Source of the DNA: CAVVYW01 sp963752605
GTDB lineage: Bacteria; Actinomycetota; Thermoleophilia; Solirubrobacterales; 70-9
DNA: 64,000 nt
NCBI GenBank assembly: GCA_963752605.1
Contig: CAVVYW010000005.1
Coordinates: 744,001-808,000 of the forward strand
Direction: 5' to 3'
In this document: positions 35,320 through 43,637 of the stretch, in pieces
Numbering within the stretch: position 1 is the first letter of the stretch
How the letters are laid out: each line of letters begins with the position of its first letter
The notes under the pieces: generated by a model
Database searches by the model: none
What the model was told of the DNA's origin: nothing
The model's input: only the letters and a program-made list of their open reading frames with translations
Made by a program: the position numbers and the translations under genes

Positions 35320-35368
35320 CCGCTCTGTAGAGCGGAATCCCGGGCTCCACGGATCGGGCCGTGGACCC
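35320..35368. other. Two adjacent hairpins between the divergent mraZ and GntR genes
   Basis: CCGCTC-TGTA-GAGCGG (35320-35335) is a perfect hairpin. GGGCTCCACGG (35342-35352) pairs with CCGTGGACCC (35359-35368) with a single bulged C. They lie outside both assigned promoters. They could be a structured small RNA, a terminator pair, or chance in GC-rich DNA; no T-run follows either. Confidence 0.3.
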
Positions 35369-35447
35369 GCTGCCGGGGCCGGTTTCTGCAAGCCCCGTTG
35401 CAGCCGGCAGGCGCAGCTCCTGGCGCGGACGGCGCTGCCCAGGGGCC

Positions 35448-35478
35448 CTGACACCGTCGCCGATGGTGGTGTTATAGT
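35448..35478 (+). promoter_or_regulatory. Predicted promoter of the GntR-MlaE operon
   Basis: CTGACA (35448-35453), a 19-bp spacer and TATAGT (35473-35478) precede the ATG at 35490 by only 11 bp, and there is no Shine-Dalgarno sequence. The mRNA is therefore probably leaderless or nearly so. The -10 box sits in a short inverted repeat, ATAG-TGCG-CTAT, a possible GntR autoregulatory site. Confidence 0.45.
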
Positions 35479-35489
35479 GCGCTATTGCA

Positions 35490-36389
35490 ATGGCTCAGCA
35501 GCCGCAATCAGGCACTGAGGCCCCTCCCGGCACGGTCTCGTCTACCCAATCCGAGCCTCCGCACGCCCCGGAGATGGAGCGAACCGGCGATCTTCCGGTC
35601 GGGGTGCAGCTCGCCTGGCGCCTGCGCGCTCTGATCATCAGCGGCCAGCTCGCCCCCGGCGAGCGCCTGCCGGGCGTTCGCGAGCTCGCGACGGCCGCCG
35701 CAGTGAACGTGAACACGGCCCGGGCCGTCTACCGCCGGCTGGAACGCGAGGGCCTCACCATCACGCAGCAGGGCCTCGGGACCTTCGTCTCCCTCTATCC
35801 GCCGGTCTCCCCCGCGCTGGAGCAGGTCGCGGCCGATGCGATCGAGAACGCCATCGAGCTCGGGGTGAGTCCCCGCGAGCTCGCGCGCACCATCTACGCG
35901 GCCAGCCTGACCGATGACCCTCTTTCTCCCGGCGAGGCCGACGAGGGACCGGCCGATCCCTTCGAGGCGGGCGCCGAGGCTCCGGCCGATGCGGCCGCCG
36001 CCCGCCGCACCCTCCAGAACCAGATCGCGACGCTGGAAGCACAGCTCTCGCCGTATCCGGAGGAGAGGCCGACCGAGGAGGAGATGCCCGAGGTCGCCCC
36101 TCCGCCCCGCCTCGTGGACCTGGCCGAGCTCGAAGCGACCCGCGACGAACTGGTCAAGCGCCTGAAGCGGGCGCAGCAGACGGCCAAGAAGCAGAGCGCG
36201 CACTACGACGCCGCCAGGGGACGGCTCGAGCAGATGGTCGCCGATCCCTCCGCGCACAAGTGGGAGATCGTGGACCGCGAGGAGACGGGCGAGAAGGGCT
36301 GCGGCCGGTACGAGGTTCGCCCGGCCTGGGGGCCGGTGGGCGCGCTGATGAACTGGTGGCGAGTCAAGCTCTCCTCGGGCTGTCCATGA
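35490..36389 (+). CDS. GntR-family transcriptional regulator
   Basis: This 299-residue protein has a GntR winged helix at about 35-105 (PVGVQLAWRLRALIISGQLAPGERLPGVRELA, of which LAPGERLPGVRELA is the classic part). The effector region is unlike FadR, HutC or MocR domains: it is a helical, Glu/Ala/Pro-rich stretch with a predicted coiled coil (LEATRDELVKRLKRAQQTAK). YtrA-like short regulators are the nearest type. It directly precedes two MlaE/YrbE permease genes, so it probably controls them. Its start is supported by the promoter 11 bp upstream. Confidence 0.85.
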   Translation: MAQQPQSGTEAPPGTVSSTQSEPPHAPEMERTGDLPVGVQLAWRLRALIISGQLAPGERLPGVRELATAAAVNVNTARAVYRRLEREGLTITQQGLGTFVSLYPPVSPALEQVAADAIENAIELGVSPRELARTIYAASLTDDPLSPGEADEGPADPFEAGAEAPADAAAARRTLQNQIATLEAQLSPYPEERPTEEEMPEVAPPPRLVDLAELEATRDELVKRLKRAQQTAKKQSAHYDAARGRLEQMVADPSAHKWEIVDREETGEKGCGRYEVRPAWGPVGALMNWWRVKLSSGCP

Positions 36390-36420
36390 CTGCACCAAGG
36401 GAGCAAGGGAGGGGCACCTG

Positions 36421-37227
36421 ATGGTCCGGACGGTCGCCGATCGCGCCTTCCTGCCCGCAAAGTCCCTCTTCGAGCAGGTCGGGGACATGATGATCCTGAC
36501 CGCGAAGACGATCGTCTCCGCGATCCGGCCTCCGTACCCCTATGGAGGCGAGTTCATCGGCCAGTTCCTGTTCGCCCTGCAGCTGTGCTGGTTCCCGATG
36601 ATGATCTCGACGCTCGCCTTCGGCTTCGGGGCGCCGGGCCTGCAGGCCGCCAACTTCCTGAGCCTGTTCGGGGCGCTCGACCGCCTCGGCGGCTTCTTCG
36701 TCTTGGCCTCGATCCGCGAGTTCGCGCCCTTCGTCACCGCGGTGGTCGTCGCGGGCGTCGCCGGCACCGCGATCACCGCCGACCTGGGAGCGCGAAAGAT
36801 CCGCGAGGAGCTCGACGCGCTTCAGGTCCTGGGCGTCGACCCGATCAAGAACCTGGTCGTGCCCCGCTTCCTGGCGCTGATGCTGATCACCGGGCTGATG
36901 GACATCTACGCGCTCATCTTCGGCATCGTCGGCGGGATCGGCGCCGAGATGCTCTACAACGAGCCGCTCGGCGGCTTCTTCGCCACCCTCTTTAACAACG
37001 CCTCGGTCACCGACCTCTGGGGCTCTGTCTTAAAGACGACGTTATTCGGGGCGATCATCGCGATCGTCTGCTCGTACAAGGGAATGACCGCCTCCGGAGG
37101 CGCGGAGGGAGTCGGACGCGCGGTGAACGAGGCGGTGGTGATCGCCTTCATGGGGGTCTTCGCCTTCAACTACGTCTTCACCCAGACGCTGCTCGCGACT
37201 CATCCGGAACTGCAGGTGATCAAGTGA
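36421..37227 (+). CDS. MlaE/YrbE-family ABC lipid transporter permease (first copy)
   Basis: This 268-residue membrane protein is a MlaE-family permease (YrbE1A-like) of MCE-type lipid transporters. The family segments REFAPFVTAVVVAGVAGTAI and ELDALQVLGVDPIKNLVVPR are present, and the Glu-rich cytosolic coupling segment follows. Actinobacterial systems use two non-identical YrbE proteins, and a second copy begins 13 bp downstream. No MCE protein or MlaF ATPase gene adjoins the pair. One MCE-like C-terminus is present at the far end of this window. Confidence 0.9.
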   Translation: MVRTVADRAFLPAKSLFEQVGDMMILTAKTIVSAIRPPYPYGGEFIGQFLFALQLCWFPMMISTLAFGFGAPGLQAANFLSLFGALDRLGGFFVLASIREFAPFVTAVVVAGVAGTAITADLGARKIREELDALQVLGVDPIKNLVVPRFLALMLITGLMDIYALIFGIVGGIGAEMLYNEPLGGFFATLFNNASVTDLWGSVLKTTLFGAIIAIVCSYKGMTASGGAEGVGRAVNEAVVIAFMGVFAFNYVFTQTLLATHPELQVIK

Positions 37228-37240
37228 TGGCGGCTTCGTA

Positions 37241-38041
37241 ATGGGTGCGGGCTGGCTGGCCGTCCCCCGCGCCTGGCTGGAGGGCATGGGCGAGATCGCC
37301 GGCTTCGGTGCCCGGGTCATGGGCGACGTCTTCAACGGCCGCGTCTTCCAGTTCTTCGGGGAGACCCTGCGCCAGGCCGGGATCCTGATCTTGGGCTCCA
37401 CGATGGTGATCTGGGGCCTGATCTTCATCTCGGGGCTCACCTGCGGGATCGAGGGCGCCTACCTGCTGCGCGCCCAGGGGGCCCCGGCCTACGCCGGGGT
37501 GTTCGCCGCCTGGTGTGACCTGCGCGAGATCACGCCGTATGCCTTCGGCTACATGATGGCCGCGAAGGTCGGGACCGGGATCGTCGCCGAGCTCGGCTCG
37601 ATGCGGATCTCCGACGAGATCGACGCGCTCGAGGTGATGGGAGTGCCGCCGGTCACCTTCCTTGGCGGCACCAGGCTGCTGGCGGCGTGGATCGTGCTGC
37701 CCTTCGTCTATCTGGGGGCCGTCGGGGTCGGATTCTTCGCCAGTTGGATCGCCGTCGTGGAGCAGATCGGCGACGTCAGCTCCGGCGGCTACTTCCTGAT
37801 CTTCTGGATGTTCCAGAACCCGCCCGATCTCTTATTCAGCGTGATCAAGGGCATGGTGATGGCCACGGCCATCGTGCTGGTCGGCTGCTACTTCGGCTAC
37901 ACCGCCCGCGGCGGACCGGTCGGGGTGGGGACCGCGACCGCCAAGTCGATGTTCCTGAACATCGTTCTGGTCCATCTGATCGGGATGCTCGGCACCCTGG
38001 TCTTCTGGGGCGCCAACCCGCGGGCGCCGATCGGGGGCTGA
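37241..38041 (+). CDS. MlaE/YrbE-family ABC lipid transporter permease (second copy)
   Basis: This 266-residue protein is the YrbE1B-like partner of the preceding permease. It shows REITPYAFGYMMAAKVGTGIVAE and ISDEIDALEVMGVPPVTFLGG in the same positions as the REFAP and ELDALQ motifs of the first copy. The two would form the heterodimeric membrane core of a lipid importer. A small membrane protein gene follows after 24 bp. Confidence 0.9.
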   Translation: MGAGWLAVPRAWLEGMGEIAGFGARVMGDVFNGRVFQFFGETLRQAGILILGSTMVIWGLIFISGLTCGIEGAYLLRAQGAPAYAGVFAAWCDLREITPYAFGYMMAAKVGTGIVAELGSMRISDEIDALEVMGVPPVTFLGGTRLLAAWIVLPFVYLGAVGVGFFASWIAVVEQIGDVSSGGYFLIFWMFQNPPDLLFSVIKGMVMATAIVLVGCYFGYTARGGPVGVGTATAKSMFLNIVLVHLIGMLGTLVFWGANPRAPIGG

Positions 38042-38065
38042 TGAAATGTTGGAGATGACGGACTG

Positions 38066-38440
38066 ATGGGAGCAGCCCTTCGCCGAGAGACCTGGCCCAT
38101 TCGCCTTGCCGTGCTGGGCCTGACCGCGCTGATGTTCCTCGGCAGCCTCGTGCTGGTGGCCCTGCCGCTGGCCTGGCTGTGGTTCCTCTCTCACCTCGAT
38201 CTCGGATACCTGGAGGTCTACTTCCTGGCCCTCATCGGGTGCCCGGCCGCGATCGTCGGCGGGGTCATGGTCCTCCTGAGGCTCAGCCGCGCGTACACGG
38301 AGCTCACCGAGCGAGATGGGCGCCCGGTACTCGAGGCGAGCATCACCCTGGCGGTCCTGGTCGCCGTGGCCGCACTCATCTTCTGGGTGGTCGTCCTGGG
38401 GGCAGACGGCGGACCAAACCAGGGTCCCTGGCCCAGCTGA
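38066..38440 (+). CDS. Small three-helix membrane protein of unknown function
   Basis: I do not recognise this 124-residue protein. It has three hydrophobic segments (about 14-42, 48-70 and 92-112) separated by short polar stretches, with the basic-acidic patch RAYTELTERDGRP between helices two and three. It is the last gene before a strong bidirectional terminator and is close enough to the YrbE pair to be cotranscribed. It may therefore be an accessory subunit of the transporter, but that is inference. Confidence 0.6.
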   Translation: MGAALRRETWPIRLAVLGLTALMFLGSLVLVALPLAWLWFLSHLDLGYLEVYFLALIGCPAAIVGGVMVLLRLSRAYTELTERDGRPVLEASITLAVLVAVAALIFWVVVLGADGGPNQGPWPS

Positions 38441-38447
38441 AAAGCGA

Positions 38448-38471
38448 CGGGGCCGCCCGAAGGCGGCCCCG
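38448..38471. terminator. Bidirectional intrinsic terminator
   Basis: CGGGGCCGCC and GGCGGCCCCG form a perfect 10-bp stem around the tetraloop CGAA. GTTTGCTC follows on the plus side, and GTCGCTTTTC follows on the minus side. It sits between convergent genes, the small membrane protein and the PhoX-like protein, and can serve both. Confidence 0.8.
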
Positions 38472-38524
38472 CGTTTGCTCTCTTCCGACAGCGGCTGCAT
38501 CACAGCCCGATCGTTCCCTGATCG

Positions 38525-40099
38525 CTAGCCATCATCCTCGTCGTCCACCGGGGCGATCGCGATGCCCTGGTCGACCGTCGAGGTCTGTCCAGCGTGCTGG
38601 CGGTTGACGAACAGCGTCTCGCCACGCACGAGGCTCTGGACCTCCGGGTTCGGATTGTGCCGGCTGAACCGCTCCGTCCCGGCGAGGGCGAAGTAGACCC
38701 CGCTGCCCTCGGCCGTGCAGTCCTTGATCGACGCGAACCGCTCGACGCTGCCGGCGGGCTCACCGCGCTCGCCGCCGTTGTCGTCATCGTCGCCATCTGC
38801 ACGCGGCGGAGCCGCGATCCAGATGTCGTCGCCGTTGCCGCCGCCATCCTCAGTGATCGCGAGGTTCCCATTGCGATCCAGCGCGAGGTTGTCGGCCGCG
38901 TTGAACTCCGGCTGGGTGGCGTTCCCCGCCCCCTGACCCGCGTAGCGGTAGCCGAATGGCTGCTCCTTCTGACGGAGGTCGATGTTGAACACGCCCTCCT
39001 CGATGGTGGCGTCGCCACCGTCGTCGGTGATCGCCACGTACAGCGTGTGACCGCCGCTGATGCGATCGACCCCGGTGCTCTCGCCCGTCTCGACGTCCTC
39101 CGGGCGCTCGTACCGGTTCACCTGCGCCGCAGCCGCGGCCGCATCGGCATCGACCTGAACGGCATCGCGCGGCAGGACCTGCCAGCGGCCCTCGCCGTCC
39201 TTGCCGTTCGGGCTGTCGTACGCCGAGAGCTCACCGCTCGAGAGGTCCCCCTTGCGGTCGGGGACGAAGCGGAAGATCCCGCCCGACTGGGCCGGATTGC
39301 TCTCGCCTCGCGACTCCGCGATGCCGTAGAGGTAGCCGCGCTTGTCAAAGCGCAGACCCTCGTGCGACTTCGAGCCCAGCGCCGGACGCACGCGAATGCC
39401 GTCCTGGACGGTGTCCGTGGTGCCGTCACCCGGGGTGATCTGCTCTCGCGACGGATCGAGACGGCTGGGGTCACTCGTGTCCACGAACAGCTCGTAGACG
39501 AGGCCGCCCTTCGCCTGCGGGACCTGCGGGTCCGCAGCGGTCGCGACGATGGTCTCCTCGGCCGCCAGGATCGTGCCCCACGGGGTCCAAACGAGCCCGT
39601 CGAAGCGCTCCCAGTCGTTGCGGTCGGCGAGGTTCTTCGTCTCTCCGGTCTTCAGGTCGGTGACTGTGACCTGGCTGCCACCCGGCGCCGCCGGGTCAGC
39701 CCCGCTCGGCGCGGATCCGACCTCGTGCGTGCGGTACAGATAGCGCCCCGCGTCCGTGCCGAACTCGTTCTGGGTGTTCATGTCCCAGAGGTCCTCGCTC
39801 ACCGCCGAGGGACCCTGAGGGGGCTGCGGCGTGACCGGGTCCGACTCCTCGGCCACGATCGCCTGGTCGTAGCCCGCCGGAAGCACGTACGGGTCCGACG
39901 CCCGCCCGCTCGGAGCTCCGCCCGGGCAGTTCGACGAGCTAGCCAGCGGATCGAACTCCTCGAATGGCGCGTAGTCGGCGCGCGTGTTGATCGACTGGCG
40001 GTTCTGGCCGAGGTCGTCAGGGTCGGCGAGGGCCGTCGCGGCCCCGACGCCGCCTATGCAAGCCGCGAGCGCCGCCGCGGCACCTATCAAGCGTTTCAT
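38525..40099 (-). CDS. Secreted PhoX-like (DUF839) protein
   Basis: This 524-residue protein has a signal peptide (MKRLIGAAAALAACIGGVGAATALA) and a DUF839/PhoX-type beta-propeller. Recognisable segments are DRNDWERFDGLVWTPWGTILAAEE, of which WERFDGLVWTPWGTILAAEE is the core, then KSHEGLRFDKRGYLYGIAE and PDNLALDRNGNLAI-like NLALDRNGNLAITEDGG. PhoX enzymes are calcium- and iron-dependent phosphatases. The acidic DGDDDDNGG and the C-terminal DDEDDG could bind calcium. Enzymatic activity is not provable here, since many DUF839 proteins are uncharacterised. Confidence 0.8.
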   Translation of the reverse strand: MKRLIGAAAALAACIGGVGAATALADPDDLGQNRQSINTRADYAPFEEFDPLASSSNCPGGAPSGRASDPYVLPAGYDQAIVAEESDPVTPQPPQGPSAVSEDLWDMNTQNEFGTDAGRYLYRTHEVGSAPSGADPAAPGGSQVTVTDLKTGETKNLADRNDWERFDGLVWTPWGTILAAEETIVATAADPQVPQAKGGLVYELFVDTSDPSRLDPSREQITPGDGTTDTVQDGIRVRPALGSKSHEGLRFDKRGYLYGIAESRGESNPAQSGGIFRFVPDRKGDLSSGELSAYDSPNGKDGEGRWQVLPRDAVQVDADAAAAAAQVNRYERPEDVETGESTGVDRISGGHTLYVAITDDGGDATIEEGVFNIDLRQKEQPFGYRYAGQGAGNATQPEFNAADNLALDRNGNLAITEDGGGNGDDIWIAAPPRADGDDDDNGGERGEPAGSVERFASIKDCTAEGSGVYFALAGTERFSRHNPNPEVQSLVRGETLFVNRQHAGQTSTVDQGIAIAPVDDEDDG

Positions 40100-40258
40100 G
40101 GGTCATCCCTCCTGTCTATCGACTATTAGGTAGGGGCGGCACGCTAGGCGGCGTCCCGTGGAGGGCCGTGAAGCACGCGTGAACCGCTCGTTACCGTCCG
40201 GAGAACGCTCGGCTCGGACAGCGGGTTTGTCCGCAAAGTCCGCAGAACGAAGCGGGGA

Positions 40259-41092
40259 TCACAAGCCCGCCAGGAAGCGATCCACGTTCGCGAGCAGGCC
40301 GGCCGCGATCATCAGCAGCACGGAGGGCACGAGCAGCAGGGCGACCGCGAGCTGGATCTTCGGGGCGGCGCGGGCGGCCTGCTCCTCTATCCGGCGGCGC
40401 TGCACGGCGCGCAGGGAACTCGCCTGCTCGCGCAGCTGGTCCGCCAGCGGCGAGCCGAAGCGCCGCGAGCGCTCGATTACGCCGCACATCGCGGCGACCT
40501 CCGCGACTGGGACCCGCCGGCGCAATCCCTTGAGCGCCTCCCCCTGTGGAGCTCCGCACGACGTCTCCGCGGTGAGCACGGCGAGCTCCTGCGCGAGCGG
40601 TCCGGATGCTCCACCCAGCTCGGCGAGGCCGGCGAGGGGGCTGCGACCAGCTGCCGCGCCGACGGCCAGCAGGTCAAGGGCGTCCGGCAGACCCGCCCGC
40701 AGCGTCCCGAGCCGCCGGCGGGCGCGCCGCTCGAGCCATGCATCGGGGCCGATGAAGCCCGCCGCGGGCAGTCCCGCGGCGACGATCCAGGCGAGCCGCC
40801 CCGGGGCGGCGGGCGCCGCCAGCAGAGCGACGCAGAAGCCGGCGATCGCTCCTGCCAGCTTCGCGGCCAGCACGGCGGGAACGGTCAGCCGGTGCTCCAC
40901 GCCCGCGCGGCGCAACCGGGATTCGATCCTGAAGTGAGCCGCCGCCTGGCCGAGTCGCCGCGGAAGGAACCCGTCCAGCGTCGCGGCACGCCCGCGCCCG
41001 GCGGGCCCAGTAGTCCGCCCCCTTGACAACTCGAGCGCCGCCGCCCCGCACAGCAGCATCGCCGCCAGACCGAGCATGGAGACGGCGATCAT
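40259..41092 (-). CDS. tadC: Type II secretion/tad pilus membrane protein TadC
   Basis: This 277-residue protein is a T2SSF-domain inner-membrane platform protein of the tight-adherence pilus. It has hydrophobic helices at the N-terminus and C-terminus, a cytosolic helical domain with LPDALDLLAVGAAAGRSPLAGL and the typical ERSRRFGSPLADQLREQA segment. The start at 41092 overlaps the tadB stop by 4 bp. No pilin or TadE-like gene follows within the 159 bp before the PhoX-like gene. Confidence 0.88.
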   Translation of the reverse strand: MIAVSMLGLAAMLLCGAAALELSRGRTTGPAGRGRAATLDGFLPRRLGQAAAHFRIESRLRRAGVEHRLTVPAVLAAKLAGAIAGFCVALLAAPAAPGRLAWIVAAGLPAAGFIGPDAWLERRARRRLGTLRAGLPDALDLLAVGAAAGRSPLAGLAELGGASGPLAQELAVLTAETSCGAPQGEALKGLRRRVPVAEVAAMCGVIERSRRFGSPLADQLREQASSLRAVQRRRIEEQAARAAPKIQLAVALLLVPSVLLMIAAGLLANVDRFLAGL

Positions 41093-41937
41093 TCGGCGGG
41101 TCTCCCGAGCCGCCTGATCGCCGCGAAGCCCGCGGCCTGGAGCAGAGCCGCCGCGGCCAGCATCGCCGCCGAAGCAGGTTCGGAGAGCACCCCGGAGACG
41201 AATCCGGGCTCGAGCAACTCGGCGAACAGCGCCGCGCCCGCCGGAAGGGCCACGACGAGCACGCCGGTGAACCGCGCCTGTGTGGTGGCGGCCCGCGCCT
41301 CGTCGTCCACGCGATCGCGCTCGGCCGCCGCGGTACCCAGCCGCCGCATCAGATCTGCAACGTCGCCACCCGCGACCTGCTGGCTCAGCAGCGCGGTCGC
41401 AAGGGCGTCGACCCGCGGTGAGCTCATCCGCCCGCGCATCGCGGCGAGCGCATCCATGGTGGAGGTACCGAGCTCGAGCTCCGCGCCGACCCGGGCCAGC
41501 TCCGTGGCAGACGGCCCCTCGAGGGATGCGCGGGCGCTCGCCAGCGCTCCCCGGACCGAGTGGCCTCCGGAGATTGCATCCGCCACGGCGGCAGCCATGT
41601 CCGGTACGGAGCGCTCGACCGCGCGCCGGTAACGCGCCCGCCGCCGCGCCACCAGCCACGCCGCGGTCGAGGGTCCCGCCGCCGCCGCGATCGCGAGTGG
41701 CCCTGGGCCGGTCAGAAGGACGGCAAGCCCGAGGATGGCGCCGCTACCGAGCAGCGCGAGCCGCCTCTGCTCCTCCGCACTGGGCGCGTAGCCCTCCCTT
41801 CCCGCTCTCGCGAGTGGCACCACCGCGCCCGTCAGCCAGGCCGCGAAGCGCGGCGCGGAGAGAACCGCCTCCCGCGCGGCCACGCAGAGCAGGCCGCCGG
41901 CGAGGGCGGCCAGGACGATCAGTGCGGTCGCGCCCAC
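41089..41937 (-). CDS. tadB: Type II secretion/tad pilus membrane protein TadB
   Basis: This 282-residue protein is the TadB partner of TadC. The T2SSF domain is marked by VPDMAAAVADAISGGHSVRGALASA and the helix LATALLSQQVAGGDVADLMRRL, of which VPDMAAAVADAISGGHSVRG is characteristic. Several membrane helices flank it. Its start lies 19 bp inside the end of tadA and its stop overlaps tadC, so the three are one unit. Confidence 0.88.
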   Translation of the reverse strand: MGATALIVLAALAGGLLCVAAREAVLSAPRFAAWLTGAVVPLARAGREGYAPSAEEQRRLALLGSGAILGLAVLLTGPGPLAIAAAAGPSTAAWLVARRRARYRRAVERSVPDMAAAVADAISGGHSVRGALASARASLEGPSATELARVGAELELGTSTMDALAAMRGRMSSPRVDALATALLSQQVAGGDVADLMRRLGTAAAERDRVDDEARAATTQARFTGVLVVALPAGAALFAELLEPGFVSGVLSEPASAAMLAAAALLQAAGFAAIRRLGRPAE

Positions 41938-43097
41938 GCCGCTCCTTCCGTCTCTCGCCCACGGCGATAGAGCTCGCGGACCCCCACCGAGCCGGCGGCT
42001 CGTACGACCTCCGCCACCTCCACGACGCGGCGGGAACCGTCGGCGAGCCGCGCAAGGTGGATCACCAGATCGAGGCCCCGACCCAGCTGCTCGCGAATCG
42101 CCTCATGCGGCAGTCCAACCCCCGCCATGAGCGCGAGCGTCTCCACCCGTCGCAGGGCATCCTCGGGTGAGTTGGCGTGAACGGTCGAGAGCGCTCCCTC
42201 GTGACCCGTGTTCAGGGCCATCAGCAGGTCGAGGGCCTCGGCGCCGCGGACCTCGCCGATCACGATCCGGTCGGGGCGCATCCGGAGGGCGTTCCGAAGC
42301 AGGTCGCGAATGGTGACCCTCCCCCGCCCCTCCACGTTGGCCGGACGGCTCTCCAGCCGGACCACGTGCGGCTGCTCCAGGCGGAGCTCGGCGGCGTCCT
42401 CGATTGTGATCACCCTCTCAACGGAATTGACGAAGGCCGAGAGGGCGTTCAGCAGGGTGGTCTTGCCCGAGCCCGTCCCGCCGCTGACCAGGATGCTGCG
42501 CCGCGCCTCGACGGCGGCGGCCAGCTGATCGTGGAGCTCGGGGGTCAGCGTGCCCAGCTCGACCAGGTCTCGCGGGCTGGGCCTGACCGCCGAGAAGCGG
42601 CGGATCGAGAGCGACGGCCCGTCGACCGCCAGCGGCGGGATGACGGCGTGGACCCGGGACCCATCCTCGAGGCGTGCGTCCACCATCGGGCTCAGCTCGT
42701 CGACCCTCCTGCCGAGTGGAGCGAGGATCCGCTCGATCGCGTCCCGCAGCGCCTGCTCAGACGGATAGCTGACCTCGGTCAGCTCGATCCGACCGCCCCT
42801 CTCGACGTACACCCGGTCGTGACCGTTCACCATCACCTCCTCGACCGTGGGGTCAGCCAGCAGCTCCTCCAGTGGTCCCAGCCCCACCGCCTCTCGAAGG
42901 ATCAGCTCGCAGAGGCGCTCCCTCGTCGTGTCCTCGAGGATCGCCGCCTCCTCGTCGACGACCGCCCGGACCGCCTCCGGCAAGGGAGCGGGCTCCTCCT
43001 TCGCGGCCGCGGCCTCAGCGCGGCGGCGTTCGACGAGCCGGCGCCGCAGCTCTGCGGCGAGCTGGTCCAGGTGACGGCGCCGGACGGCTTCGTCCAT
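41919..43097 (-). CDS. tadA: Tad pilus assembly ATPase TadA/CpaF
   Basis: This 392-residue protein is the hexameric secretion ATPase of the tad pilus. It has an N-terminal helical domain, the segment DPTVEEVMVNGHDRVYVER, Walker A GGTGSGKTT at 206-214, an aspartate box IEDAAEL, and Walker B with RMRPDRIVIGEVRG, followed by the histidine box STVHANSP. The start at 43097 is chosen because similarity begins there; no good ribosome binding site is evident. A divergent macro-domain gene begins 36 bp away. Confidence 0.92.
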   Translation of the reverse strand: MDEAVRRRHLDQLAAELRRRLVERRRAEAAAAKEEPAPLPEAVRAVVDEEAAILEDTTRERLCELILREAVGLGPLEELLADPTVEEVMVNGHDRVYVERGGRIELTEVSYPSEQALRDAIERILAPLGRRVDELSPMVDARLEDGSRVHAVIPPLAVDGPSLSIRRFSAVRPSPRDLVELGTLTPELHDQLAAAVEARRSILVSGGTGSGKTTLLNALSAFVNSVERVITIEDAAELRLEQPHVVRLESRPANVEGRGRVTIRDLLRNALRMRPDRIVIGEVRGAEALDLLMALNTGHEGALSTVHANSPEDALRRVETLALMAGVGLPHEAIREQLGRGLDLVIHLARLADGSRRVVEVAEVVRAAGSVGVRELYRRGRETEGAAWARPH

Positions 43098-43133
43098 GAG
43101 GAGATGAGCGGCGAATCGGAGAGAATCACCCCC

Positions 43134-43637
43134 ATGGCCACCATCGAGGTCGAGCGCGCCGATATCACCAAGCTCGAGGTCGACGCGATCGCGAACGCCG
43201 CGAACACCGACCTCAAGCATGGCGGCGGAGTGGCGGGAGCGATTTCGCGGGCCGGCGGCCCCGCGATCCAGGAGGAGAGCGACCGGGCGGCGCCGATCGG
43301 GCTCGGCGAAGCCGTCGAGACCACGGCCGGCGAGATGCCCAGCCGCTGGGTGATTCACGCGGCGACGATGGAGCTGGGCGGGCCGACGTCCGCGGAGGTC
43401 ATACGCCGGGCGACGGCCAGCACCCTGGCGAAAGCCGACGAGCTGGGCGCGAAGAGCCTGGCACTGGTGGCCTTCGGCACCGGGGTGGGCGGATTTCCGG
43501 TGGAGGAGGCCGCACGGATCGAGGTCGAGGAGGTCCGCAGGCACCCTGACGGCGGCTCGCTGGAGCGCGTGGTCTTCGCGGTGTTCGGCGAGGACGCCGA
43601 GGCGGCGTTCCGCGCCGCCGTCGAGAAGTCCTCCTAG
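43134..43637 (+). CDS. Macro-domain protein (ADP-ribose binding)
   Basis: This 167-residue protein is a single macro domain. The ADP-ribose pocket motifs are VDAIANAANTDLKHGGGVAGAI, of which NAANTDLKHGGGVAGAI is diagnostic, then WVIHAATM and the phosphate loop ALVAFGTGVGGFP. Macro domains bind or hydrolyse ADP-ribose, its esters or O-acetyl-ADP-ribose. The start ATG at 43134 follows GGAGAG by ten bases. It is inserted on the opposite strand between tadA and cpaB. Its stop overlaps the cpaB stop in a shared CTAG. Confidence 0.9.
   Translation: MATIEVERADITKLEVDAIANAANTDLKHGGGVAGAISRAGGPAIQEESDRAAPIGLGEAVETTAGEMPSRWVIHAATMELGGPTSAEVIRRATASTLAKADELGAKSLALVAFGTGVGGFPVEEAARIEVEEVRRHPDGGSLERVVFAVFGEDAEAAFRAAVEKSS

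Noticed and set aside
35330..35400. A stretch resembling the conserved GGAAAGTCCGGGCTCCA region of RNase P RNA
   Set aside because: Only a short partial match is present and the other universally conserved rnpB segments are missing nearby.
42177..43637. 486-residue version of the macro-domain protein
   Set aside because: The upstream part is antisense to tadA. Homology starts at the ATG at 43134.
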